Shown here: piece by piece, positions 27,871 to 39,189 of the stretch
How positions within the stretch are numbered: the first letter of the stretch is position 1
Layout of the letters: the number at the start of each line of letters is the position of its first letter
DNA from: Hydractinia symbiolongicarpus
Lineage: Eukaryota; Cnidaria; Hydrozoa; Anthoathecata; Hydractiniidae
Assembly: GCF_029227915.1 (NCBI RefSeq)
Contig: NC_079875.1
Span: 5,890,001-5,954,000 of the forward strand
Direction of reading: 5' to 3'
DNA length: 64,000 nucleotides
Translations under genes and position numbers: made by a program
The notes under the pieces: model-generated
The model's input: the letters and a program-made list of their open reading frames with translations, nothing else
Told to the model about the DNA's origin: nothing
Database searches by the model: none

Positions 27871-28289
27871 CAAGTACTTAGAGAGTTTAGGTACGAAATT
27901 TAAATCTGTGACGTTGCAATTGATTATTTCGGACATAGTTAGCTACGAGTTAGTAAAAAGAAAAAAAAAGTAAAAATAGTTACCAAGATGAGATTCGAAC
28001 ACACGACGACTCCCGTGTCGGTGCTCAGAGAGGCAAAAATTTCCATTCTTGTAGAACACATTTGCGTTTTAATACAAGCTCACGAGCTTGTAACAAGACG
28101 TATGATACACGTAAACAACCTCGCGAAGAAAGTTTATAAAAAGCTGTCTATCAAATTGTGATTTCTGTTACGAGATCTTCTTGAACGAAAAATTCCTCGA
28201 AATTTTAATTTTCGTTGGGTCAGCCTGGAGTTAACTGACTGACAGAAAGAAGAAAGACCACAGGCTGCACCTAAAATTTTCGAAATTCA

Positions 28290-28315
28290 GTAATCCCCCC
28301 CCCCCCCCCCCCCCT
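28290..28315 (+). repeat. poly-C tract
   Basis: A run of about 20 or more cytosines followed by an A-run, in copy 2 of the duplicated repeat. It is prone to G-quadruplex formation on the minus strand and to length error in sequencing. Confidence 0.85.
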
Positions 28316-28935
28316 CAAAAAAAAGGACCGGGTATAAGAAAGTCACTCAGTGAGAAAAAGAAAAATAAAGAAAAATAATATACGATGTTAATTGTTTAAA
28401 AAAGGAAATGGCTTTAGTTAAAAAAGTATATTACCAGAACTGTCACTCCTGTACGCTTATGACGCGGAGACAAATAAGAGGAAGGGAATCGAAAAATTTA
28501 CGTTTTTCGGAGTGTTTCCGAAATCATATTTCACTATGTTGGCGTGTCATTAGCGTAGCGAAAAGAATTTCGCTCTTGTCATTAATTATATAAGGTGTAG
28601 CGTCTTCGTTTTTCTCTTACGTATTTTTGTGGAAATTTTATTTTTTGCAGACTACTTTCCAGGCATTTGGGGAGACCTTAACTCTGCCTACATTCACTTT
28701 GGAAAACTTTGGTGGAAACACCTTTACTTTACCAGTTAGTTAAATACATCTTTTCAACACTTATCTTTTTAAACAATATACAAGATGCAGGAGGTGCTTA
28801 AGCAATCTCGCTATTAAAAATGCACAAGTATAAAACATCGAAAATGCAACCCAATTCTACAATTTCTGCTAACAAAAAATACAGCCTATCATTCATGGTT
28901 GAAAGTTGCGCGATTGAAACGTTTATGGTCTTAAA

Positions 28936-29410
28936 CGGCATTTAGTTGACAAAAAATTAACATTTTGATGTCACTATCATGTTCAGCATACTTTTTTTGT
29001 TAACTGTGCCAAATTTTGTTGAAAATAAAGTAATTTTAATTTTTGGACCAATTTTGGCCTATAATGACATTTAGGTGATAAAAATCAAAATTTTGATGTC
29101 ACCATCATGTTCAGCATACTTTTTTGTCAACTGTGCTATATTTTGTCGAAAATAAAGCAGTTTTAATTTTCGGACCAACTTTGGCCTAAAATGACATTAA
29201 GCAAAACTTTGATGGCACCATCATGTTCGGCATACTTTTTTTTTAACTTTGTCGAAAATAAAGTAGTTTTAATTTTCAGACAAATTTTGGCCTAAAATGA
29301 CATTTAGGCGAGAAAAATCCAAATTATGATGTCACAATCATAATTTTTTTGTTAACTGTGCCAAATTTTGTCGAAAATAATACCAATTTTGGCCTGAAAT
29401 GTCATTTAGA
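28936..29410 (+). repeat. minisatellite of ~120-bp units, array 2
   Basis: Same unit as 27493-27870, with starts near 28938, 29067, 29190, 29300 and 29402. Units differ by small indels and substitutions; one is shortened (ATGACATTAAGCAAAACTTTG). Confidence 0.8.
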
Positions 29411-29668
29411 TGAATTCCAAGTACTTAGAGAGTTTAGTTACGAAGTTTAAATCTGTGACGTTGTGATTGACCATTTTGTTAGTTAGTTACGAGTTGGAAA
29501 CACACCCTCGCAGGTAAGATAGTGAAAAGAAAAAAAAAGTAAAAATAGTGACCAAGATGAGATTCGAACACACGACTACTCCCGTGTCGGTGCTCAGAGA
29601 GAGAGGCAAAAATTTCCATTCTTGTAGGACAAATTTGCGTTTTAATACAAGCTCACGAGCTTGTAATA

Positions 29669-31131
29669 AGGATAAAAAAAATTAATAATTTGATATCGCC
29701 ATTATGTTGGCAACTTAGCATTCTCGTTTCGAGAATCCTTTAAGGTAGGGAACAAAAATGGGTAACTGAGGTCTTTTAAGGATACTTTTAAGAATATTAC
29801 CAAGAAATTTAAACACGTAAAAGAAAGGGTAAATTAACAGTTTTCCGGGCAATCGAGGAAAATCAAGTGCATACTTGCCCAGGAATCTTAATCTCGCAGA
29901 ATGTGAGAAAGATAAAAAGAGTTGAGGACAAGGTTGCAAAGCGCAAGTAAAAAGTATGCGTAGTAAAAAACTGAAAAAATCAACACAAAATGAATAATAT
30001 TCTTCTAAAAGGAATTTTACAGGACATTTTTCCAAAAAGACTTAATCCAATAAGTTCCGATCATTTCTCTAACCGGATTAAATTTTAAAATCCAGAAAAA
30101 ATACATTTGGTAGAAAACGTGAAATATATGTATATATCTGCTGATATTTACTTCTAACAAATTTCGTTCTAGATCGCCAAAAATTCAAATATTAAAAAAA
30201 AACTAAATCTAACGAAAGGAACAAACATTACAAAGTAATGTGACGATGACCGAAAGTATACCCTAAAACCCAACGTTAAAAAAATTACCAGCTCTGCAAA
30301 AGTACTATAGACATGACGATCAAGGGGGGACAGTGGCTAGAAATAAAGGATACAGGTGCCACAACCCTGTAAAACTCATTAAAAATAAAATATATGTTTA
30401 ACTTAATCGAAAAACCTGTCCACACCTCGTCCCCAGCCCTTAAAAAATTGAGCAAGACCTTTCATAAGGTTTCTTAAATTAATATGCGGTGTAAACCGCA
30501 GTATGAGGAACAACAAATTTACAAAAATGTTTACCAGGAGATACTGCGTAAGTGCAAGTTGTGTAAGCTCTGCAAGGTCTTCTGTTACGCCCTAGGGCGT
30601 TCGTTTTTGCAACGCAATAAAAAAAGTCTTATAATAGAGTTTAGTTGTGAACATTTAAGAAATAGCACTAGTAAAAGGCGGGCGTAAAATTAGGGGGTTT
30701 AATTATGCATATAAAGTTGTTGATTTAAAATAAATTGTCACGCACAAAGCGCTTCATAAAAATCTAAAGTAAGCTTGCCTTGGAGGGAAGTCAGCAATAA
30801 CACAACGTACAGCTTAATGAAATGCGAATTGAGCATGCGTATATAAACAAAAAGTAAAACATATATACAAATAGGAAAATGCAAAAATTAATTAAAAAAA
30901 ATAATAAATTATAGAAAGAAACACTCCACAAACACTGTGGCGGAGAGAGTAGACATGTGTTTAACGGAACACAGTCTACTTACAAAATACTTCATCGTGA
31001 AACCCTAAAACGGAACGTTTTAAGGCCAGAAGTACATCACTGACTCTTTATTTAAATCATTTTCCTAATTTTTTTTCATGAATGAATTTAGTTAACTTTT
31101 TTGGAGAGTTCTTCTAGTTCTATTGTTTTTT
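29669..31131. other. intergenic, no supported gene
   Basis: AT-rich sequence 3' of OSTF1. The strings GGACAAGGTTGC (about 29925) and CCTCGTCCCCAG (about 30425) belong to the dispersed GGGACGAGGTTG family and may mark the two ends of an element of about 500 bases. A 106-codon minus-strand frame (29715-30035) lies inside it and is not recognisable. Confidence 0.4.
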
Positions 31132-34100
31132 TTATTCATCATCTTCCTCGTCGTCAACACCATACTCTCCAGCATTCGACACTAAGGTGAAAAGAAACAA
31201 ACTACATAGCAACTGAGAAGGAGGGCGCATTTACGCAGACCTACACGTTAACGCTGTTGGGCAGTCCAAGCGTTTCTACTACACACTTTCTTTTATAAGA
31301 ATATGCTTCATAAAATTATCAGACTGGGTTTATTCGACTAGTTGACTTGTGGTGTAGCGTTCGCTTCCAGTGCGGGAGGTCTTGGGTGTTTCACCTCGAC
31401 CGATTCATGCCAGAGACAAAAGAGTGTTAATGCTTAGCGTTTAGCATGAGAATAGGATTGATATCTAAGGCAGTTGTGTAGTTGAGCGATTGCTGTGCTT
31501 GCACGACTTTCGTAACTCAAATAAAAGCTTTAAATGCAGTAGGACCCCCTTCACATGACCTTCGTTGATAGCAGTACCAATAGAAACTGAAGAGGCTAGC
31601 CTGGGTAAATAATTTCATTATTTATAATAATAATTTGAGGGTGAAAACAATAGGTCTATATTTTAGAACAATAGAGAAATAAGAAAAATGACCTGGTTTA
31701 AATTTTGATATTCTTATAAAAAAGCGTGTAAAGGCTGGTTTCCATACAGCTACATTTTGCGCCCAGTCGTAAAATGCGCCGCGACTTTTATCACATACAC
31801 CGAACCATTTCCATTTAGCGATTTTTGCTCACGTGTTTTTTGCAAAACATGGCTGATGTAAACAGACGATATTTGTTGCTGCAAAATTTGAGAATAGTCC
31901 TAGCAACATTTTTATGGCGTAGAAATAAACAACGTTGTAAAATACGTAAGAAAAACATGTGGATGAGACGACTTTCCATAGAAAGAAGAATCAAACGACT
32001 ATACAACGTTTTGCTTATGGATTTAATGTCGTCAGATCACGAGTAGTCTTTATAAGTTTGTTTACAATGTTGTTTCTTTGTGCCTCCATCATCTACTTCA
32101 CTTGATTGATATATATTCTGATTCTCTACATTCATTTGGCTTTGACAAAAATTTAACACAGAAGCGAGATGTTGCTAGCCATATTGAAATGATCTAATTA
32201 AAAATTATTTCGTAATTCATGTAGATTGCTACCTTTTGATTGGCTGTTAGCTGAAGCGCAAAATGTAGCTCGCAAAAAGTAGAGCCTGTTCAACTTTTTT
32301 TAAATCGCCCCAGCGCATGCAAAAGCGCGAGGTCAGCGGCATTATTCTGATAATGCGCATGCGTAGATCAAAAGTCACGGCGCTTTTTACGACTGGGCGC
32401 AAAATACAGTTGTATGGAAACCGGCCTTAACAGAGGCATGAAAAAATGATAAATTAAGCTTTTTAAACTGCAATGTTATCCTTTTTCGTACACTGAAGCA
32501 ATAAATAAGAATAGCAACTGATCAGAAAATCCAACTGGTTAAAATGTCAACAAAGTTAAATGAAGTGGTGGAGAAAGAATCTTACCGGATGATTCTTTCA
32601 ATAAAGCTTTTACTTCTGCTTTTCGTCCCAAATCGTATGGAGTCTTTTTATCGTTATTTTTGATGTTTTTCACCGCTCCTGTAAAAGTTATAACACAAAA
32701 TCCCTAAATACATGGAAAATATATATACGCTCATTATTAATAATCAAAATATGCCAGATAATTATGTGTAAAATTTACTAGGCATAACAAAATATTTAAA
32801 TATTTGTTATGTCTAATAAATTTTCCACATATATACGCTCTGTTTAAACTTCGAGGCCAGTAGGTCTGGTTTTTACCTAATGCGCGCAATATATTTTCTC
32901 TTTAAAAAACAAAGGCAATAGAACTAATTATTTATCGCCAAAAATAAAAAGTAAACTCAAATAATCTTGGAAAAAACAAATAACATCCAACCTTTCTCAA
33001 GTAGCGCTCGGACAATGTCAACATGACCTTTCCATGCTGCGTTGTGTAAAGCAGTATCACCAAGTTTGTTCTATAAATAAATAAACATATAAACAAACAA
33101 ACAAACAAACAAACGAACAAGAGAAAACACTAAGAAAAATTAATAAATACTGATTGCAATGAAAACACAAAAATCTTACGAAAAAGAGAATGGAAATGTT
33201 AATATCTGAAGCGAAAATGACGACAAGTAGATTACGTACACAGCTTCACGTTCACACTGTCTTACGGTACTAAGTACAGGGATGTTTATTACCTGGACAT
33301 TTAAAGAAGTATTTTGTACGTTGAGAAGGATTATTGCGCATTCTAAAAAAAAATAATAATTTGTTCCACAGGATAGAAAGATTTAAGTAATTACGAAGCT
33401 AGCAACTTTAAAATTACTTAAATCTTTTTATATTAATGAACTAGAACGAAAGAATGTCTGCTTTCATGGCTAGATTTGAACATACAGCAGTCTTGAACTG
33501 GGTCGTATTCGTACATAAAACAATAAATCCGATTTTTATAACAATTTCAACAACTTTTAAGATCCTTTTGAGTTAAATTTTGCAACCTTTCAGAGGTTTT
33601 TTATGTCACCAGTAATGACAACAAAAATAAATTTTTAAGTATTGGTAAAATTTAGTTTTCAGACCAAAAAATAAATTTATAAGCACAGGTAGTAAAACAA
33701 CATTAGAAAAGATTGTTATAGATAGAAAAAGAAATTCTAAAAGCAAAAATATTTTTTGGAGTATTCATGATTGAAGCCTTTTGACGTGCGCTTCTTTTCA
33801 GCAGTATCCACATAGGTGTCTTTTAGCCAGAAAATTACCTGTATGTCCGCCAGACGCAGCCCAATGAAGTGCTGTAGATCCAGATTTGTCTAGACTGTTT
33901 ACAGAAACCTGAGAAAAAAAATAGATAGGAAGTAGTATAACATCAACCACAGCATGTATGTCGCATTCATAAGCAAAGTGTTTTGTGAACAGAATCAATT
34001 GTGCTAAACCTATTAAAAAGGAGCACATGAGTCCGAATGTATAAAATGAAGCTTTTTGGTAACCCAGGGGGTGGCATGCAGCACTAGTTTAGTCATGCAT

Positions 34101-36307
34101 CATGACTCACTTAGGCTTATCTTGGTGTGTCTAAAATTTCAACTAAAATAGGCTTAACTTGATCTTTAATTAAGCTCAGTTCAACCCGATCAAACTTAGA
34201 AAGTGTTATTTTATGATCTACTTAAAAGAAATGTGCCTAAAAATTATACTGCCTGTAATTGGATAGATAATATCATAAGTAACAATCAAATTTATTCACA
34301 TAAAAATACCTACTTTATTGTTAAGACATTCATTTAAGAAGTTAACGTTTCCTAAAAGAAAATAAATAAAACAAAGCAGGTAAAAATAGATACAAAACGT
34401 CCTAATATAAAAATGAAGAGCGAAAAACGTTTTTTTACATTCCTGCTTCTTATCAAAAAGTAATTAAGACTAAGTTCTTGATAACATGCAAAACACTTTT
34501 TCTATGACTCTCACCAATTATGGTGTTCGACCAAATTTACAAAACTAATACACGCAAAACACACAATTTCGTGATTTGTAACAATTATTATTTATACATA
34601 TAAATCTATCGCCAATTAGATTTGTAAAATTCAGTTATAATACCTCTCTTAGCAGCTTCATGCAACGGATTATCAATGGTTTCTGTATTATCAGCAACTA
34701 TAACAAAAACATGGTCACACTAAAGAGAACATTATATAGTAAACATGCCACTATTGCAAGTAAGAGAATGTGTTCCATTATAAGAAAAGAGAATAGTGTC
34801 TTTAAAAGTGAGAGGGTAGAAAATTTATCATTAAGGAAAAGTAACCATTGATTTCGTCCCTGTTCATACAAAAACAGGGATAAGATTTGTGAAATTGTAA
34901 AACAATGAATACTTAAAAAATCATTTGGGGACTCAATGTATTGTACTTCGTGTTTAATAAATTTTCCCAGGCTTTTCTACTGTTGGAAAGCAATCTTCGA
35001 ATCTTTACCATACATAATAATCACTTACCATAGTTGCTTGGAATGAGACCTGTCTTGTTACCAACTCTTGCTTTCCACCAACCTGTTGTATCTGACTATA
35101 AAAGTATATGGAGTTTAATTAAATAAGTGAATCACAAATTACATAAAAACCACAACCTACTATTTTTTCACTAATTTTCGATATAAGGAGAGAATTAGCC
35201 CAACAAACGAGTGAAAAAATTGCTTAAAAATAGTGCCATGATCGTTTGAAAATTTACATCCTAGATAGTTCTGTTACTGTTTACTAAATGCGCTTCTTGC
35301 AATCCAAAAAATAGTTATGCAAGTGAATCTAATCACCGTCAGTCAGCGGCACAATTTATGGTATAAGTCAACTTACAGGAAATATTTGTTACCTTATCAA
35401 GTATGTATAAAAGATCTCCTTCCTCGAAGGAGAGCTCATCACCCTAAGAAAAAAATATACATCACAATTTCGTACCATAAGTGAAAGAATAAGGGAAATA
35501 CATTGGATAATTGTTGTGTTTCCAATTTTAAGTATTCTGCAGGAATGTTTTTTTCCACACAACCTTACCTTCTTATGTAAAAAGTTTTTTAAGATACGTA
35601 TAATATACGTGTAATTGGAAAGAAATAGCCACTTGTAAAATTAATAAAAATGTGCTTCTGTTTACAGGCAAAAAAATTAAAATAAACTGGTTACATCAAC
35701 AGAAGTGGCAAAAAACTTACACGCTGGGCGGCATATGGATAAACAGCTTTTACGACTTGAACATGACCTAAATATAAATATTTGTATAACAACTTTTACA
35801 ACTATTTTATGACAACAAATTGAAGTTGTAACTTTTTACAATCTCAAGGTGTAATTGTTGCATATTCTTGCATGTTTATTAAAGAGTCAGCATGACGAAA
35901 AATATTTCAAAAAAAAAAAAAAAAAGAATCAGGTTGTTTATCTTTCCTGCAATCGATGTAATCATCACATGTTTGTGACATTGATCAAAATTTAATGATA
36001 TAAGAAAAAGGAAAAATAAATCATTTGTAACAACATTAAATCCTTTTTGCAGCCCAATCGAATTGAAGTTTTATTAGGCCAGGACACTGAATATATTTTG
36101 ACCCAAGATATTCTATTTCTTATACACAATTATTTTAAGATTTTAACCCCTTTTTACACAGCATCTGACACATATGGTAAACAGCATTTTATGTTGATAT
36201 CCTGTAGAAATATTAGCCAAATAACAAAATAGTTATAAACAAAAAAATAGAATAAAATTACCAGGTCTGGAAGGTGGAGGTGGTGGTGGACGATGAGGAG
36301 CAGACAT
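31132..36307 (-). CDS. ostf1: osteoclast-stimulating factor 1 homologue, SH3-ankyrin adaptor (11 exons)
   Basis: Coding exons, from 5' on the minus strand: 36262-36307, 35721-35767, 35393-35443, 35029-35095, 34644-34697, 34314-34351, 33839-33908, 33293-33342, 32992-33070, 32586-32678, 31132-31181. All GT-AG junctions agree in phase and give 214 residues, the same length as human OSTF1. A proline run opens the protein ([15 protein letters not shown]). SH3 at about 17-72: [42 protein letters not shown]. Ankyrin repeats at about 78-185: [46 protein letters not shown] and [10 protein letters not shown]. The C-terminal acidic tail ends [11 protein letters not shown], as in OSTF1. Family role: cytosolic adaptor linked to Src-type signalling and actin-based motility. 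At the 34314 junction only the AAA|GTAGGT donor keeps the frame. Confidence 0.95.
31240..31680. repeat. dispersed repeat interrupted by a SINE-like insert
   Basis: The left part (CACACTTTCTTTTATAAGAA, then TATGCTTCAT) and right part (GGGTGAAAACAATAGGTCTA) match a continuous copy at about 37090-37165 (CTTTTTCTTTTATAAGAGTA, then TTTTGGGTAAAAAACAATAG). Here the two halves are separated by roughly 280 bases that start with tRNA-like sequence. It lies in the last intron of OSTF1. Confidence 0.5.
31340..31415 (+). repeat. tRNA-derived SINE head (degenerate)
   Basis: TTGTGGTGTAGCGTTCGC resembles a Pol III A-box region. GGGAGGTCTTGGGTG followed by TTTCACCTCGACC resembles a decayed B box and T-stem. 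The cloverleaf is not complete, so this is a SINE head rather than a tRNA gene. Confidence 0.45.
31732..32427. mobile_element. PIF/Harbinger-type MITE with ~60-bp inverted repeats, TAA duplication
   Basis: The left end AGGCTGGTTTCCATACAGCT and the inverse of the right end AGGCCGGTTTCCATACAACT continue as matching arms through TTTTGCGCCCAGTCGTAAAA for about 60 bases. TAA flanks both ends (31729-31731 and 32428-32430), the 3-bp TWA-type duplication of PIF/Harbinger elements. A 73-codon plus-strand frame (31825-32046: [20 protein letters not shown], then an Arg/Lys-rich stretch and MWMRR) looks like the N-terminal remnant of a Harbinger transposase. The element is 696 bases long and non-autonomous. 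Confidence 0.82.
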
Positions 36308-36414
36308 TTTATATAACTAAAAATAAGTGATATTATAAAAATTAGAAATTCCAACTCTCAATATTAATGCCTTGTGTACAGAACCATAATATTGTATGGG
36401 TTATGAAAGTGCTA

Positions 36415-36623
36415 GTAATGAATGAATGAATGAATGAATGAATATACACCACATATAAAAACCAACAATGTAGAGCAATAATGAGTGCATATATGTATAC
36501 AGAATACCAGAACAAAGTTGGCGGATTCTCACGATTCCCTTTGCCTCGGCAGCCCAGGGACTCGAACCTGGGATCGTAACATTTGATGCACCACAAGCTT
36601 TTATCCACTGAGCCACCTTGTCG
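36415..36623 (-). repeat. tRNA-derived SINE
   Basis: The minus strand begins GCCGACAAGG and reads TGGCTCAGTGG (A box), then GGTTCGAGTCC (B box) inside a pairing T-arm (CCCAGGTTCGAGTCCCTGGG). It continues into a non-tRNA body and ends in an ATTC repeat tail (about six ATTC/GAAT units at 36418-36443). The tRNA fold is imperfect in the anticodon region and lacks a proper acceptor stem, so it is a SINE, not a functional tRNA. It lies just downstream of the OSTF1 start exon on the plus coordinate, outside the gene. Confidence 0.8.
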
Positions 36624-36650
36624 GCAAAAGGACTCATTATAATCCATGCT

Positions 36651-36696
36651 TATTTGGTATTTCGACCCTCACAGCCTTCATCAGCAGAATACCAGA
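36651..36696 (-). other. hammerhead-like core beside the SINE
   Basis: The minus strand reads CTGATGAAGGCTGTGAGGG followed by TCGAAATACC: a canonical CTGATGA box, a short weak stem and a GAAA box. The flanking GGTAT and ATACC can pair as a stem. The stem that should lie next to the CTGATGA box on the other side is not visible, so catalytic activity is unlikely without further bases. TCTGGTATTCTG stands both here and again at about 36500. Confidence 0.4.
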
Positions 36697-36699
36697 GCC

Positions 36700-39180
36700 A
36701 GCATAGGACACAGAAACTTTATTATATCTATGTATTGATAAAGTTTGAATGCACATCCCTTATCAGGTCTAAAATTATTGATGACAAAAAATGTCAAAAT
36801 TTGCTACTACATAAATATGAAATGATAATTTAGCATAATTAAATCTAAAATTCTTTAAATGTGAATATCTTGAGAATAAAAAAAGCTTTTTAAAAAATTT
36901 AAAGGCTTGTTAACCAAAATATTCATTTTAAACCTTAGGTTCTCCTTAGATTTTTAAGACGTCGAGTTGCTAAAAAAAAGTAAAACGAAGAGAACAGCGC
37001 TCTTTTTTAAATTAGAGATAACGTGAAAATGGGTCCTGGGGATAAGGTTGTTGCGCTTGGGCAGGGAAGCTTAGAATAGTGTACACCTACATGCTTTTTC
37101 TTTTATAAGAGTATGCTTTATTTATATAGTAGATTTTGGGTAAAAAACAATAGGTCTAAAGTTCAGTATTTTGAAGAAAAACATTTGCAGTGTTAATCCA
37201 CAAGTGAAATGTCTGTTGTCAGACATCACAAACATCTAAATTTAATTGTTTTTTTTTTAAATTTTACTACATTTTAAAAATGTTGAGATAAATGAATACA
37301 CAACTGGACAGTACTTAGAATGCTTTCCAATCGCCTATTTTTTTTGAAAAAAAAATTGTTTTTTTTTTGCTTTGCTCAAAATTCACAGATGGAGGGACAT
37401 TCCCTGAATCCCTTTCTCCCTTTTGTCAAAAGCATATTATTTAATCTTTTTTCATCATGTCTTTCCTCTTTGAAGTTTAGGGTGCTGTGATAAAAGGCTG
37501 TTAATTTCAGGATACAGGAAGATTTGGGCTATTTTAGAAAAAATTGGGCTTTCTGTCAACTGAAATGCAGTCATGAAAATTTTCAGGGAAATAGATTACG
37601 AAATGAGTGGTGCACAGAAAAAGAAAAAATTACAATGAAGAATATACTCAATATCTAGTCCAGATTTTTTATGGCACATTGATAGCTATAATAAACTGAA
37701 GCTAAATGGGTTTTCATATATATCATATCGTATATCATATATACGATTTTTTTATACACTAATTAAGCAAATTTTGTAGATGCACATAAACAATTAGATT
37801 TCACATATATAAACTTTTGTCAACAAAAACACGCAAAATTGCTTTTTGCGAAGTGGATAAAGAATTTTTTCTAAAAGATCAGTTATTTTGTATTTTGTGG
37901 CCTATCAATGATGAAAAAAATACATGCCTTTGAGGTGCGTGTAGTGTGTTGCACACCTGTTGATTTACCTAATAATATTGAGACTGATTAACTCTTTCAA
38001 TCCCAATGATTTTACACCCTATATTTTCCAGGGTAATTATTGCATATTTTACCTACACTGTTTTGTGTTAGAAAAACTGAACCACAGATGTGGTTTTTTG
38101 CACTAATATGCAAATTCATCTATTTCCATTGTTATTTTCGGTTTTATAAGAGTCAAACACATTGCCAGGCGTCTGGTTGTGATTAAGGTTACTGTAAAGG
38201 AAAAAACTCACTTGATGAGTAGTCTCAGAAAAACCCTTATAATTTATCAATACTGTTATATTTTTTTATGTTTTTTTTGTTTCTGAATGCTTGATGAAAG
38301 ACTTTTTTGATGGTGTTATTTTCGTGAGATGGTAATTTTCCAAAAAGAAAATATAATGAAATAAACACACACTCGCAGACTTCTCGTTTTCGCACCATTA
38401 TATCCAGCATAAATTAAATTCAAAAAGGTTCCCGTTTTTTTTTTTCTAATAACGTTGTTATGAAATTATTTGTAATTATATATAATCATTCAAAAAAATG
38501 CATATTTTTTTCTTTCTGTCGTCATAATTCGCTAATCAGTAATTTATACAAAAAAATCCGGGAACGTTTTGTACATAATTTGTTCAGCTTTTCATTACCG
38601 AAAATTTCAATGAGCCAATAGGAAGCTTTCGGAAAAAGAGACCACAAACGTAAAGGCATGTATGCGAAAATTTACTAACAAGATATTTGTTTTTAAAGAT
38701 TTTCGTAGGTGTTATAAAAATGTGTGAACTGAGTATGCAGAAAGATGATAGAAGTGCGAACTTTTTCTTTATGCTAAATATGCGTGCAAGCGTTCAAAAT
38801 TATTAATAGATAGAAGTCAGGTTTACAAGAGACAGCTCATATGCATATTCCTTAACTTTGATTTTTTTTAATTCGATAGTGAAAGTAAACTATCTAAAAA
38901 ATATTATTATGCATATTTTTATACGGGAGTTCCATATTATGCATAATGTTTACAAAAAATATGCTCAACTCATTTTGCACATATTTTTTAAAAGGTGTGA
39001 AGGATATAACACCTCTAAAAAGGCTTTTTCCAGAAAAAAGGGATGTTCCAAATATTTTCATAGAATATAAAATATGTCATTGGAAAGAGAATTTTTTTTT
39101 CTGTATGTCATGAATTTTTTGCAAAAAACCTAAAAAAAAAATTGTTTCCTTTACAGTAACCTTAAAAAAGTTGTTCAACC
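36700..39180. other. intergenic, AT-rich, no supported gene
   Basis: Only a dispersed repeat copy (about 37060-37165) and homopolymer-rich DNA are seen. The boxes TTACTGTAAAGGAAAAAAC (about 38190) and the inverse TTTCCTTTACAGTAACC (about 39145) form an inverted pair about 950 bases apart and may be the ends of an unidentified element. Confidence 0.4.
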
Positions 39181-39189
39181 TACTTATAT

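Larger units (their letters stand above)
26820..29668. repeat. tandemly duplicated 1.3-1.6 kb repeat unit
   Basis: ACAAGACGTATGATA followed by CGTAAACAACCTCGCGAA opens copy 1 (about 26838) and copy 2 (about 28092). Both copies contain GCGTCTTCGTTTTTCTCTTA, then CTTTCCAGGCATTTGGGGAG, then a minisatellite, and both close with ACAAGCTCACGAGCTTGT (8-bp palindrome arms). Copy 2 lacks about 80 bases present in copy 1 (around 26918-26999) and has extra sequence at 28260-28560, including a C-tract. Each copy carries a B-box-like string near its right end (minus strand GTGTTCGAATCTC at about 27994 and 29561). The 117-codon frame in copy 1 (26900-27253) is disrupted in copy 2. Confidence 0.8.

Noticed and set aside
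27990-28040. tRNA gene suggested by GTGTTCGAATCTC
   Set aside because: Only a B-box-like string is present; no complete cloverleaf or acceptor stem, and it recurs in the duplicated repeat.
27493-29410. CRISPR-like array
   Set aside because: Units are about 120 bases with no short repeat plus unique spacer layout; it is a eukaryotic minisatellite.
33798-34028. separate ankyrin gene
   Set aside because: Its C-terminal part is exon 7 of OSTF1; the rest is intron read-through.
36540-36623. functional tRNA gene
   Set aside because: A and B boxes are good, but the anticodon and acceptor stems do not fold properly and a SINE body with ATTC tail follows.
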